Of a stretch of DNA of 64,000 nt, positions 1-10,134 are shown one piece after another. The notes beneath the pieces were generated by a model that saw only the letters and a program-made list of their open reading frames with translations, was not told the DNA's origin and ran no database searches. The stretch covers positions 1,178,001 to 1,242,000 of the forward strand of contig NZ_SRYR01000001.1 in assembly GCF_004794105.1 (NCBI RefSeq), read 5' to 3'. Made by a program: the position numbers and the translations under genes. This DNA comes from Clostridium sartagoforme. Its GTDB lineage: Bacteria; Bacillota; Clostridia; Clostridiales; Clostridiaceae. Each line of letters starts with the position of its first letter. The first letter of the stretch is position 1.

Positions 1-3000
1 CTATATCTTTATTACTTACTTTATACTTAACTTTATACTTACCTATTTTGCTAGTGTCTACATTTTGCTCTACTTCAACATTAGAAGTTATATCATTTCC
101 TTCATAGCTTAATACTTTTATATATTCTATAGGATTAAACTCTTCTCCTAATCTTAAAACTATCTTATTTTTTTGAAGGTTTATACTTGGTCCAAATGAA
201 TTTACAACAAAAGATTCACCTGTTCCTAAATTAATGTCATAAGGTATCACTTCATACTTAGAATTCTTAGTTGTATCTGCATTAGTATCTACAAAGGAAT
301 TAGTTGAAGTAAATCCTATTAACTCACCATCTTTTAAGATTTCATATCCTAGTAAATCTGATTTAACATTATTATCTATATTAAATGTTAACTTAACTCC
401 ATCTTCTACTCTATTTAATGTAACATCTAAATTAGTATCTTGAGTAAATCCATTTCCTTCATAATTAACCTTGCTATCATTTAGATACCATATCTTCTTA
501 TCTGGTTTTTGATATTTACTAGTTTCCTTTTTAGTTTCTTCATTAACCTCGAATCCATGTCTAGCAAAATATTCACTTAAATCTTCTCCTACTACTTCTG
601 ATGAGAATTTAACTAAATATTGCATTTTAACGTTATTAGGATTTTCATTTCCTAAACTAACATTTCTTTCCCTATATAATTTATTTAATTTTGCCCAGTA
701 ACCAGGTTTATACATTTCTAATTGCCAGTATACTGCTAAATTCTCAAATGCTCCACCTTCAATATATTTATTAGAATCTTCACTTATAACATTTTTATAA
801 ATATCAGATTCATATGGTATTCTTTTATCTATTTTATCGTAAAATACAGACATATGCATAGGTAGCATATTATTTGTAACTTCACCATATAATCTTGCAT
901 TTACATCCATCTTATGACCTATTTCATGAGTTAAGCCCCATGATGGACCTCTCTCCTCAAATGGAATTAAGTGATTTGCCATTACATCCCCTTGTACTCC
1001 TATGTGATTTGTATATGCATACATATATCCAAATGGCTGCGCTAATCTAACATTTTCTCTTATATACTTAGGATCATTTTGTTCACTACTTCCATCTAAA
1101 CCATAGTATCTAAAGATTTCTTCCATATGAGTATTGTATGATTTTATTGTGTCTAAAGGATTTACACCTTGTTCTATATAAGCCTGATATGCTCCAGTTG
1201 CAGTGCCTGTCCAAACTATATGATCACTTACAAACTCAAATACATCTAGAACCTCTCTATCTAAAACATTAGGATTTTTTGCTATATCTTCATCTATCGC
1301 CTTTTTATACTCCATTAAAAATTCTCTAAATTCTTGTACATTAGTATCTTTTGTAAAGAATGGGAACTTATCTCCTGAAACGAACCTTAAAACTGGAGCT
1401 TTAGATTGCTCTTCACTAGTATAAGGATTTACTATATATATTGCTCCTCCCCTAGTTACATCATGGTTATACCAATTATCTTTTGACACTTCCGGAACAG
1501 TTATTACATTCTTACCTGGTACTAACTTCACAGTTCTTATCCAGTTAGCAAAGCTTCCTTCTTGTTGAGAAAATGCTAAACTTGGTAGTGGCTGTGTTGG
1601 ATCTGCATCTACATAAACAGTTATTAAATCCCCTGGTTTTGCAGATATTCCTGTTGGTTGATTATTATTACCAAATCCAAACTTCAAATTATTATTAGCA
1701 TGTTTTACCATATCTCCATGTTGCTCTGCAGTAATAATTTTTACAGTTTCTAACTCACCATTAAGTATTTTATGTGCTAACTCAAATGATTCCGCAAATG
1801 AGCTTTCTAAAGGATGTCCCTTCACTTCATTTTCTAATTCCTGTAACTTATCAATAGTATTAAATTCTTCTGATAATTCATTCATTAATGCATTTGTAAA
1901 TAAACTATCAACTTTATCACTTACTTTATCTTGTTTATAGAATGCTATCTCTGATAATGTAGCCCAGTTTTGATCTGAATTTTTAAACTTAAATTTTATT
2001 CTTTTAAATTTAGTTGGATTAAACTTTGCTTCAACTAATCCAGATACTTTATTATAACCACCAGTTGTTATAAGTTGATATGTATCTCCCTTAGATGTTG
2101 TAGATCCATATATTTCAAATTCTTTAGCAAATCCCTTATTATCGGATTTTCTTGCTCCGTATACTACTCTATTTAATTCTACAGTTTCTTTAAATTCTAT
2201 CTCTACTTCATTTGTAAAATCATTTGTATTATATTTATTAGTTTCCCAATAAGTATCTAAATTACCATCTATAGCATTTGTTATTACTTGAGATAAATAT
2301 CGACCTCCATTATTCTTAATATTCTTTATATTATTATTATCCATTTTAAATAAATTTGAATATTCTTCATTAGAGTAATGTTCAAATTGCTTTGTAGTTG
2401 CAATTATAGCTTCTACTTTTTCTTGATTTACTAACTCCTTAGCATTTTCTAAGTTTTCTTTAAAGCTCTCATAAAGAGGATGCTTTTTTGCTTCTTCTTC
2501 TAAAGCACTAATTTTTTCTAAGCTATTAAATTCTTCACTAACTATGCTCATTGTAGCATCAGTAAATAACTTATCAATCTTATCATTTATAGAATCTTTT
2601 TTATAGAATGCTATTTCTGATAATGAAGCCCAATTTTGATCTGAGTTTTTAAATTTGAATTTAACTCTTTTGAATTTAGTTGGATTAAACTTCGCCTCAA
2701 CTAAACCAGATACTTTATCATGACTACCTGTTGCTACAAGTTGATATGTATCTCCTTTTGATGTTGTAGAAGCATATATCTCAAACTCCTTGGCAAATCC
2801 TTTTCTATCAGATTTTCTTGCTCCATATACTATTCTATTTAATTCTATAGCTTCTTTAAATTCTACTTCTACCTCATTAGTAAACTCACTTGTATTTGCT
2901 GTATTAGTTTCCCAATAGGTATCTAAATTTTCATCAATAGCATTTGTTATAACTGCATTACCATAATGTTTACCATTATTTGTAATACTTTTTATGTTGC

Positions 3001-4558
3001 TATTATCCATTTTAAATGAATTTGAATACTCTTCATTAGAATAATGCTCAAACTGTTTTGTAGTTGCTGTTGTAGCTTCTACTTTTTGATTGTTTAATAA
3101 TTCTCTAGCATTTTCTATATCTTCTTTAAAATTGCTATAAAGAGGATGATTCTTAGCTTCTTCTTCTAATTCATTTATTTTTTCTGCAGTATTAAACTCT
3201 TCACTAACGTTGCTCATTGTGTTATCTGTAAATAACCTATCAAACTTATCACTTATAGCATCTTCTTTATAAAATCTAAACTCAGCCACAAATGGTCTAT
3301 TTATATTCGCCTTTACAAACTTAAACTTTATTCTTTTAAACTTTGTTGGAGCAAATTTAAACTCTAAAAAGTCATTTGTACTTTGTGCAGCTCCTGAGGA
3401 TACTAGTTGGAATGTATCTCCATTTGTTGTTTCTGAAGCATATATTTCAAATTCTTCTGGAAAACCTTTTCTATTTTCCCTTGCTAAAAATGCAATTCTA
3501 TTTAAAACTTCTGGCTTATCTAGTGTAAATATTACTTCATTAGTAAAATCATCTGTATTATTTCTATTTGTTTCCCAATGTGTCTCTGTCTTGTCATCTA
3601 TCATATATTCTAATTTAGAATTTGGATAAATTCCACCATTAGCACTTATATTGGCTATATTAGAATTAGGCATTCTATATACTTCACTATACTCAATATC
3701 TTTTCCAGTATGATATGCTTCTAATCTTGAAACCTTTGCTGTTGTAGACTCTATTTTATTTTCTTCTAATATGATCTTTGCATCCTCTAAGGATTCTTTA
3801 AAATCTTCATAAAATGGTTGATTCTTTACTTCTCTTTCTAAAGCCTCTAGCTTTTCTATTGTGTTAAAATCTTCACTAACTTTACTCATTGTATTATCAG
3901 TAAATAATCTATCCATTTTATCACTTACTTCATCTTTTTTATAGAACATAAATTCTGATGCTGAAGCCCAATCTAAATTAGCTTTTTTAAACACAAACTT
4001 TATTCTTTTAAACTTTGTTTCATTAAATTTAATTTCTACTACATCACTAGTAGATCCTGTATATTCACCAGTGCTTACTAAAGTGAAGTCATCTTCTTCA
4101 TCAGTTAAAGATCCATATATTTCTAGCTCCTGAGCAAAACCTTTTCCTTTAGCTGATGATTGCCTAGCTGCATATACTATTCTGTTTAAAGCAGTCTCTT
4201 CCTTTAATTTAAATACTATTTCATTTGTAAATTCAGAGCTATTTCTGTTATGTGTTTCCCAATGTGTATTAAAATTTCCATCTATAGCTTTGTCAATAGT
4301 AGATGAAGAATTATAATCACCACCATTATTAGTTATAGATTCAATGTTTGAATTATTCATTTTGAAAACTTTATCATAATCGCCTATATTACTGCTATTT
4401 AATAGTTCAAACTTACCTATAGTTGCTTTAGTAGATTTAGCTTCCACTGTTGATGTTATATTCCTTGATATTTCATCAGCTAAAACCTTTAGTGATGGTG
4501 ATGAAAAATTAGTAATTACCGCTGCTAAAATCAATGCAGCAATTTTTCTTTTATTCAT
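1..4558 (-). CDS. Secreted M60-family zinc metallopeptidase with four discoidin-type repeats (C-terminus outside window)
   Basis: About 1519 codons are in the window and the gene runs off the left edge. ATG at 4558 follows AGGAGGAG. Residues 1-28 look like a Sec signal peptide. Four F5/8 type C (discoidin) modules follow, with H/YWET landmarks near residues 99, 327, 551 and 768. Each is followed by a helical linker of the type DKxDxLFTDxxMSxxSEEFN. The peptidase region has HEIGH at residues 1211-1215 and a Glu ten residues later (GEVTNN), fitting the M60 gluzincin pattern HExxHx(8-28)E. The last visible part (about 1455 onward) resembles a DUF5011 Ig-like domain. M60 enzymes cut mucin-type glycoproteins and discoidin domains bind glycans, so a host-glycoprotein protease or adhesin is inferred. 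Expression is probably set by the c-di-GMP riboswitch upstream. Confidence 0.93.
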   Translation of the reverse strand, partial: MNKRKIAALILAAVITNFSSPSLKVLADEISRNITSTVEAKSTKATIGKFELLNSSNIGDYDKVFKMNNSNIESITNNGGDYNSSSTIDKAIDGNFNTHWETHNRNSSEFTNEIVFKLKEETALNRIVYAARQSSAKGKGFAQELEIYGSLTDEEDDFTLVSTGEYTGSTSDVVEIKFNETKFKRIKFVFKKANLDWASASEFMFYKKDEVSDKMDRLFTDNTMSKVSEDFNTIEKLEALEREVKNQPFYEDFKESLEDAKIILEENKIESTTAKVSRLEAYHTGKDIEYSEVYRMPNSNIANISANGGIYPNSKLEYMIDDKTETHWETNRNNTDDFTNEVIFTLDKPEVLNRIAFLARENRKGFPEEFEIYASETTNGDTFQLVSSGAAQSTNDFLEFKFAPTKFKRIKFKFVKANINRPFVAEFRFYKEDAISDKFDRLFTDNTMSNVSEEFNTAEKINELEEEAKNHPLYSNFKEDIENARELLNNQKVEATTATTKQFEHYSNEEYSNSFKMDNSNIKSITNNGKHYGNAVITNAIDENLDTYWETNTANTSEFTNEVEVEFKEAIELNRIVYGARKSDRKGFAKEFEIYASTTSKGDTYQLVATGSHDKVSGLVEAKFNPTKFKRVKFKFKNSDQNWASLSEIAFYKKDSINDKIDKLFTDATMSIVSEEFNSLEKISALEEEAKKHPLYESFKENLENAKELVNQEKVEAIIATTKQFEHYSNEEYSNLFKMDNNNIKNIKNNGGRYLSQVITNAIDGNLDTYWETNKYNTNDFTNEVEIEFKETVELNRVVYGARKSDNKGFAKEFEIYGSTTSKGDTYQLITTGGYNKVSGLVEAKFNPTKFKRIKFKFKNSDQNWATLSEIAFYKQDKVSDKVDSLFTNALMNELSEEFNTIDKLQELENEVKGHPLESSFAESFELAHKILNGELETVKIITAEQHGDMVKHANNNLKFGFGNNNQPTGISAKPGDLITVYVDADPTQPLPSLAFSQQEGSFANWIRTVKLVPGKNVITVPEVSKDNWYNHDVTRGGAIYIVNPYTSEEQSKAPVLRFVSGDKFPFFTKDTNVQEFREFLMEYKKAIDEDIAKNPNVLDREVLDVFEFVSDHIVWTGTATGAYQAYIEQGVNPLDTIKSYNTHMEEIFRYYGLDGSSEQNDPKYIRENVRLAQPFGYMYAYTNHIGVQGDVMANHLIPFEERGPSWGLTHEIGHKMDVNARLYGEVTNNMLPMHMSVFYDKIDKRIPYESDIYKNVISEDSNKYIEGGAFENLAVYWQLEMYKPGYWAKLNKLYRERNVSLGNENPNNVKMQYLVKFSSEVVGEDLSEYFARHGFEVNEETKKETSKYQKPDKKIWYLNDSKVNYEGNGFTQDTNLDVTLNRVEDGVKLTFNIDNNVKSDLLGYEILKDGELIGFTSTNSFVDTNADTTKNSKYEVIPYDINLGTGESFVVNSFGPSINLQKNKIVLRLGEEFNPIEYIKVLSYEGNDITSNVEVEQNVDTSKIGKYKVKYKVSNKDI
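1900..4400 (-). repeat. Four tandem discoidin + helical-linker repeats inside the M60 gene
   Basis: The coding sequence repeats with a period of about 650-690 nt. The two copies nearest the catalytic domain (about 1900-2400 and 2580-3060) are very similar even at the DNA level. The outer two copies are more diverged. This suggests recent duplication of the inner unit and possible copy-number variation by recombination. Confidence 0.85.
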
Positions 4559-4595
4559 TGTTTCTCCTCCTGATTATTATTACCCTCAGAAGCAC

Positions 4596-4626
4596 ATTAA
4601 AAAAAAGCTACTCCAAGGAGTAGCTT
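4596..4626 (-). terminator. Intrinsic terminator between riboswitch and M60 gene
   Basis: On the minus strand a 9-bp stem (AGCTACTCC pairing with GGAGTAGCT) is followed by a run of eight T. It lies about 85 nt after the c-di-GMP aptamer and just before the M60 ribosome site, so it is the likely expression platform. Confidence 0.88.
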
Positions 4627-4711
4627 GTATTATACCTATTAATTAATATTTTACATGACAAATAAACCATAAATACTAATTAATTTTTAAAACAAAAAGT
4701 ATAATGTACTC

Positions 4712-4790
4712 TTTGGCAACTGGCTGACTTAGTTAAAACCTTAGTCCCTATAGCTTTGCGTCTCAAGATTTCCCTTGATTTGCCTATTAA
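4712..4790 (-). promoter_or_regulatory. c-di-GMP-I (GEMM) riboswitch aptamer
   Basis: Read on the minus strand, the segment has the GEMM-I landmarks in order: AGGCAAA, a short hairpin (CAAG...CTTG), GACGCAAAGC, GGGACTAA, and a closing CAGTTGCC that pairs with GGCAA at the start. It sits between a good promoter and an intrinsic terminator ahead of the M60 protease. Whether c-di-GMP switches the gene on or off cannot be decided by eye; many class I switches with terminators are off-switches. Confidence 0.9.
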
Positions 4791-4804
4791 TTTATTACAT
4801 TAGG

Positions 4805-4833
4805 ATAATACCATCTTTTTACTTATATTTCAA
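4805..4833 (-). promoter_or_regulatory. Sigma-A type promoter of the riboswitch-M60 transcript
   Basis: TTGAAA (4833-4828), a 17-bp spacer and TATTAT (4810-4805) on the minus strand place the start near 4798, a few bases before the aptamer. Confidence 0.7.
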
Positions 4834-5037
4834 CATTTTTTTAATAATTATTATAATTTTTATTAATATTTTAAAATAAATGTTAACTTAATACTCTAGC
4901 TCTACATTAAACTTTAGTTAATCTTTAAATTTATTTGCAAAAAACAAATAAATTTATACTATTCTAAATGATAAAGTCCCTCACATCCATTTCCTTGTAG
5001 TACTACAATTACACTGACTATTCAATTAATGATTACT

Positions 5038-5086
5038 AAAAAAAGAAGGAAGTCTAATGAGTTTTATACTAATTAGACCTCCTTAA
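5038..5086 (-). terminator. Terminator after trkH
   Basis: A minus-strand hairpin with arms AAGGAGGTCTAAT and ATTAGACTTCCTT is followed by a T-rich tail. It lies about 30 nt after the trkH stop codon. Confidence 0.8.
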
Positions 5087-5117
5087 TATACATCTATATA
5101 TTAATTCATCAAATATT

Positions 5118-6566
5118 TTAATAAGTTTTCTTCCAAATAGATTTGCTAAACATAATAAGCATTGGGTAAATTTCTAACCTACCAGCAAGCATACAAAATG
5201 ATAATACTATCTTACTTATAGGTGAAAATGCTGAAAAGTTCCCTGTAGGTCCAACCATCTCAAAACCTGGTCCTACATTACTTATTGAAGTTAACACAGC
5301 AGTTGATGTAGTAATTAAATCAAATCCATCTAAAGAAACTATTACAATTCCTATAAGGGTTATTACAAAATATGCACCTAAGAATAAGAACACACCTGAA
5401 ATTATCTCTTCATCTACTACCTTACCATCCATCTTCACACTTTGTATTCTCTTTGGATGAAGTATCCTATCTATTCCACGTCTTATAGCTTTTAACATTA
5501 CTACTATTCTAGTAGTCTTTATTCCTCCACCAGTAGATCCAGCCATAGCTCCTGATATCATAAGAATTAATATTATAACTTTACTTAAGGTTGGCCATAG
5601 ATTAAAGTCTACTGTTGCATACCCTGTAGTAGTTATTATTGATACAACTTGGAAGGAAGACTGCCTAATTGACTCCTCTATTCTTCCACCATTAATGCTT
5701 AATATATTTATAGTAATAAATACTATAGATACACCTATCATCAATAAATAATACCTTAATTCCTCACTCTTAAAGAAACTCTTAATACTTCCTCTAATTA
5801 TTTGGAAGAATAAAGCAAAATTAACTCCAAAAAGCATCATAAATATTGTAATAATCCACTCACTTGCCGGATTATTAAAAGCAGCAACACTTGAATTCAT
5901 ATTAGAGAACCCACCTGTTCCTGCAGTTCCTAGTGCATGTATTATTGCATCATAAAATGAAAGTCCTGCAAACATTAATAAAACAGTTTCTACTATAGTT
6001 AATAAAAAGTATATTATATATAGTATCTTTGCCGTTTGACTTAACTTTGGAACAATTTTACCTGGGTTAGGTCCTGGACTTTCTGCTCTTAATAAGTATA
6101 TTGTATTAGCTCCTAAAGAGGGTGCTAATGCTAATATAAATATTAAGAATCCCATTCCTCCTATCCAGTGAGTGAAACTTCTCCAAAATAATATTCCTCT
6201 AGGTAGGGATTCTATTTCAGAAAGTATTGTGGCACCTGTTGTTGTAAATCCTGATACAGTTTCAAAAAATGAATCTATAAAAGATGGTATTGCTCCACTT
6301 ATTACAAAAGGAAGTGCTCCAAAAACTGCTATTACAATCCAAGATAATCCTACAGTAAAGAATCCTTCTTTTGCATACATTTCATTATCTTTTACTTTAA
6401 TGCTACGTAATCCCAATGCTAGAGGTAACATTAAAATTATAGTGTATAGAAAAGAATTAGCATCTCCATCACCATAAAATAAAGCTACACCAAATGGGAT
6501 TATCATAAGTAATAATTCATATAATAATACATTTCCAATAAATCTTAACACCATTTTATAATTCAT
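5118..6566 (-). CDS. trkH: TrkH/KtrB-type potassium uptake channel subunit
   Basis: Membrane K+ translocating subunit of the Trk/Ktr system, with about ten hydrophobic segments. Four P-loop filter-like motifs are visible: TTGA (in FTTTGATIL), GTGG (in GTAGTGGFS), TTTGYAT and SNVGPG. ATG at 6566 is chosen because it has AGGTGG eight bases before it; an in-frame GTG at 6578 lies within that ribosome site. The gene starts 5 nt after the trkA stop, so the two are an operon and form one complex, with TrkA gating TrkH on the cytoplasmic side. Confidence 0.93.
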   Translation of the reverse strand: MNYKMVLRFIGNVLLYELLLMIIPFGVALFYGDGDANSFLYTIILMLPLALGLRSIKVKDNEMYAKEGFFTVGLSWIVIAVFGALPFVISGAIPSFIDSFFETVSGFTTTGATILSEIESLPRGILFWRSFTHWIGGMGFLIFILALAPSLGANTIYLLRAESPGPNPGKIVPKLSQTAKILYIIYFLLTIVETVLLMFAGLSFYDAIIHALGTAGTGGFSNMNSSVAAFNNPASEWIITIFMMLFGVNFALFFQIIRGSIKSFFKSEELRYYLLMIGVSIVFITINILSINGGRIEESIRQSSFQVVSIITTTGYATVDFNLWPTLSKVIILILMISGAMAGSTGGGIKTTRIVVMLKAIRRGIDRILHPKRIQSVKMDGKVVDEEIISGVFLFLGAYFVITLIGIVIVSLDGFDLITTSTAVLTSISNVGPGFEMVGPTGNFSAFSPISKIVLSFCMLAGRLEIYPMLIMFSKSIWKKTY

Positions 6567-6571
6567 TTTTT

Positions 6572-7927
6572 CTACCACCTACGAAATATGTCATCAATTT
6601 GTACTATCTTCATATCTTTAGATACAATAATTACTCTATCATTTACCTTTAAGTAGTCATCACCTGTTGGAATAATAATCTTATTATTTCTAACAATTGT
6701 AGCTACTAATGCATTTTCATTAAATTCTATATTCTTAAACTTCTCATTTATATTAGTAGTATCACTACCTACTATAAATTCTACTGCTTCAGCTTTATCA
6801 TTACAAATTCTATATATATTTTCTATAAAGCTCTTTTTCTTATTCTTTAAAGATCTTACATATTTCAATATTTTATAGGCAGTAACAAGCTTTGGATTTA
6901 CCATGGTATTTATACCAACAGCTTTTCCTATATCTCTATAATTATCTCTTGTAATTTTAGTAATTACATTACTTACAGATTTATTATATGCTAAGATAGA
7001 AGCTATTATATTATCTTCATCTCTTCCTGTTAATGTAATAAAACTATCAACTTCTAATAAACTTTCAGATAATAAAAGTTCCTCATCCATACCATCCCCA
7101 TTTATTACTATTGAGTTTGGTAAAAGTTCATTAAGTTCCTCACATACAGTTAAATCTTTCTCTATTATTTTACAGCTAACTCCTACTTCATTGATTATTT
7201 TAGCAAGATAATATGCAATCTTACCTCCACCAACTATCATAGCTCTCTTAACTTTTTTCTTATACTTTCCAAGCTTGTTAAATAGATTTTGAATATCTTT
7301 ATGTTCACCTATTACATATACTCTATCTTCACTATTAAAAACATAGTCTCCCTTCGGCAAGATAAACTCGTCGTTTCTTTCTACACCACAAAAAAGTACA
7401 TTACCCCTAATAAATGCAATATCACTTATTCTCTTTCCTTCAAGTGCTGTATCTTTAACCTTAAATCCAACTAAATTTACCTTTCCATCAGAAAAATTAT
7501 CTATATTACATACTGATGGGTACTTAATTAATTTAGCTATCTCTATTGCTGCAGCCTTTTCTGGATTTATAACTAAATCTATACCAACGGCTTCAGTTAA
7601 AAGAGTTATTTCTTCGTCATAACTTGGATTTCTTACTCTTGCCACTGTATATTTTGCACCTAATTTTTTGGCTGCAAGAGAGCAAAGCATATTTAATTCA
7701 TCACTATCTGTAACAGATATTAATAAGTCTGCCTCCCTTACACCAGCTTCTTCAAGAACTTTTAAACTTGTGGCATTACCTTTAACACACATTACATCCA
7801 GATTGTTATTTACATGTTCTAAGGCCAAGTCTTTCTTATCAATCATGGTAATATTATCTCCATCGATGGACAGGTACTGAGCTAAAGTATATCCGACCTT
7901 TCCTGCACCAACTATAACTATGTTCAT
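6572..7927 (-). CDS. trkA: Trk potassium uptake regulatory subunit TrkA (two RCK modules)
   Basis: 451 residues, the usual length for a two-module TrkA. There are two Rossmann NAD-binding RCK_N domains, starting MNIVIVGAGKVG at residue 1 and RAMIVGGGKIA near residue 228, each followed by a TrkA_C (RCK_C) domain ending in the signature of the type GDYVF...DRVYVIG. The protein is cytoplasmic and gates TrkH according to bound nucleotide. It is the first gene of the trkA-trkH operon. Confidence 0.94.
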   Translation of the reverse strand: MNIVIVGAGKVGYTLAQYLSIDGDNITMIDKKDLALEHVNNNLDVMCVKGNATSLKVLEEAGVREADLLISVTDSDELNMLCSLAAKKLGAKYTVARVRNPSYDEEITLLTEAVGIDLVINPEKAAAIEIAKLIKYPSVCNIDNFSDGKVNLVGFKVKDTALEGKRISDIAFIRGNVLFCGVERNDEFILPKGDYVFNSEDRVYVIGEHKDIQNLFNKLGKYKKKVKRAMIVGGGKIAYYLAKIINEVGVSCKIIEKDLTVCEELNELLPNSIVINGDGMDEELLLSESLLEVDSFITLTGRDEDNIIASILAYNKSVSNVITKITRDNYRDIGKAVGINTMVNPKLVTAYKILKYVRSLKNKKKSFIENIYRICNDKAEAVEFIVGSDTTNINEKFKNIEFNENALVATIVRNNKIIIPTGDDYLKVNDRVIIVSKDMKIVQIDDIFRRW

Positions 7928-8072
7928 CTCATATCTCCTTATGTTTAAATACTAATTAGTTATATAACAAATCAATTATACAACACAATAATTATTTATT
8001 CTATCTATAAAATAATTTTTTAAATAGATCCTCTTAAATTATCTTTTTCCTAAAGTAGTAATAGAGTAATAT

Positions 8073-8107
8073 AAAAAAGCTATATAACATATGGTTATAC
8101 AGCTTTA
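8073..8107 (-). terminator. Terminator after metG
   Basis: Minus-strand hairpin AAAGCTGTATAAC / GTTATATAGCTTT followed by TTTTTT, about 30 nt after the metG stop. Confidence 0.85.
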
Positions 8108-8137
8108 CTTTACTTATTCTATTATATCTTGACTATA

Positions 8138-10108
8138 TTAATATTGATGGTCCATCTTCTTAAAGAAATCTACCTTTGGTTCAAGAAATTTAAATCTATG
8201 ATTATCTCCATCTTCAAAATAAGAATGAATAGGATCAAAAATTTTATTCCAATCCCAAAGCTTATCATCAATATTTAAATACTCCTTAAACATCTCACAG
8301 CCTTCAGGGGCTATCGGATGTATTAACACTGCTATAACTTTACATGCATAGAAGCAATCTGCAAGAACTTTACTTTTAAGCTCTTCCTTTTTAATGTTAT
8401 TTGACCAATGCTTATTGATTTCTCTAATATACTCATCTAAAACATAGGCTATTCTATGGAAATCTTGATTATACATATGCTTTTCATATTCGAGCACTGC
8501 TTTTTCTGTTAAAGTCTTAATCTTTTCACTAACCTCTTCTTTTGGAATATCCTCATTTAAGCTTTGTAACGTATAAAAACATGATCGAATAAGTCTATTA
8601 AATACGTTAGTTAATAGGTTTCCTTCCTTTAAAACAGGATCTACTCCTACTTTTTCCTCTTCTTTCATATAAACTTGTGGTTTAAATCCAACACTTTTTG
8701 ATGATAGTCCTAAACTCATAAAATGCATACGTAATTGATCACAAGTATAAAAACTTAATAATTCGTCTGCCATTGGAGGCTTTACATCAGAGCTACTACT
8801 TGCTTTTTTATCCATAAATAAAATGTGCTTATTAGGAACTATATGAGGAAGTTTTATATCATTAATATTTATTTCTTCTCCCTTAGCCTTCTTAAGACCG
8901 ATAAAGATAGCCATTTCTGCAATTGAATAAAAATAAATATTATCCTCTCCTATAAATTGATACACCATGGAATCATCATTTTCCCAGTAACATTTATATT
9001 TATCAGGATTTTCTCCTATTGATTCTAAGTATGCCTTTGTAAAAGAAATTGGAGCCCATAAAGATTCTGGCCATACCCAAAAAGTTAAATCCTTCAAATC
9101 TTCTTTATCTGGTACTTTTACTCCCCATGTGATATTTCCTGATAGTCTAAAGGGAACTAATGTCTTGCCACTAGTATAGTAGATATTTAAGTTATCTAAA
9201 GCTTCTTTTGCCTTATCTCTATCTTCTAATTTATCAAAAATGAATGTAATTGAAGCTTTATTTTCTTCATTAATAGTTTCATGCTTTGGAAGTTTAGCTT
9301 CTAATTCCTTTAAATCATTAATATATTTTCTTGGTACATATATTAATGGCTTCTTTAAAAATTCATCTATAGCTTTAATTTCATATTTTCTTCTGTTAGT
9401 ATTTTTCTTTAAAAACTCATTAAGTTCCTTCATAATATCCATTGATTCATCTAAAGTAAAATACCAATTTTCTATACTTTTTAACACAGGTTTCTTACCT
9501 GATAAAGTACTAATAGGATTAATTAATTCTGATGCCATATATTGATGCCCTAATGCACATTCTTCTCCATATGCCTTATCTGAGTTACAGCCTGAAATTG
9601 GACACCTTCCAACTACTTGCCTTCCATTTAAAAATGTCTTCTTATCCTCATCATAAAATTGCAAAGCTGACATCTTTTTTATATATCCATTTTCATATAA
9701 AGCGTTAAATATTTCTTTTGAAACTTCATTATGGACTTCTCCTGTCCTACCAAAAGCTGAAGCTCCAAAAATATCTAAACTAATCTTATAATCTTCTAAA
9801 GTTTTCTTTTGGGCTAAATGATTATCCTTAACATAATCTTCTATAGTTTTATTATAACCTTCATTCTTAAGCTTCCTATAACTCTCAAGTATAGGTGAAC
9901 CATAACAATCTGTTCCCGATACGAATATTACATTTTCTTTTCCTATTCTATCCCTTAAAAATCTTGCAAATATATCGGCATGAATAAACATTCCTCCAAT
10001 ATGTCCAAAGTGAAGATTTTTATTCCCATAAGGCATTCCAGCTGTAATTACAGCTTTCTTTGGAAATATTGGTCTTTCATTTTTTTCTAATCTCTTGCTT
10101 ATCATCAT
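8138..10108 (-). CDS. metG: Methionyl-tRNA synthetase
   Basis: 656 residues. Charges tRNA-Met with methionine in the cytoplasm. The class I signature HFGH is at about residue 33, and the KMSKS equivalent is FMDKKASSSS, a divergent form. Cysteines in RCPISGC...GEEC suggest the zinc knuckle of class I MetRS. A C-terminal tRNA-binding (EMAP-like) domain is not obvious. The gene is preceded by AAAGGAG and by a Met-specific T-box, so transcription should rise when uncharged tRNA-Met accumulates. Confidence 0.93.
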   Translation of the reverse strand: MMISKRLEKNERPIFPKKAVITAGMPYGNKNLHFGHIGGMFIHADIFARFLRDRIGKENVIFVSGTDCYGSPILESYRKLKNEGYNKTIEDYVKDNHLAQKKTLEDYKISLDIFGASAFGRTGEVHNEVSKEIFNALYENGYIKKMSALQFYDEDKKTFLNGRQVVGRCPISGCNSDKAYGEECALGHQYMASELINPISTLSGKKPVLKSIENWYFTLDESMDIMKELNEFLKKNTNRRKYEIKAIDEFLKKPLIYVPRKYINDLKELEAKLPKHETINEENKASITFIFDKLEDRDKAKEALDNLNIYYTSGKTLVPFRLSGNITWGVKVPDKEDLKDLTFWVWPESLWAPISFTKAYLESIGENPDKYKCYWENDDSMVYQFIGEDNIYFYSIAEMAIFIGLKKAKGEEININDIKLPHIVPNKHILFMDKKASSSSDVKPPMADELLSFYTCDQLRMHFMSLGLSSKSVGFKPQVYMKEEEKVGVDPVLKEGNLLTNVFNRLIRSCFYTLQSLNEDIPKEEVSEKIKTLTEKAVLEYEKHMYNQDFHRIAYVLDEYIREINKHWSNNIKKEELKSKVLADCFYACKVIAVLIHPIAPEGCEMFKEYLNIDDKLWDWNKIFDPIHSYFEDGDNHRFKFLEPKVDFFKKMDHQY

Positions 10109-10134
10109 TACTACTCCTTTATAATAATTTTAAA

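Noticed and set aside
1900..4400. Long regular repeats mistaken for a CRISPR or satellite array
   Set aside because: The repeats are coding, about 220 residues each, and stay in one frame.
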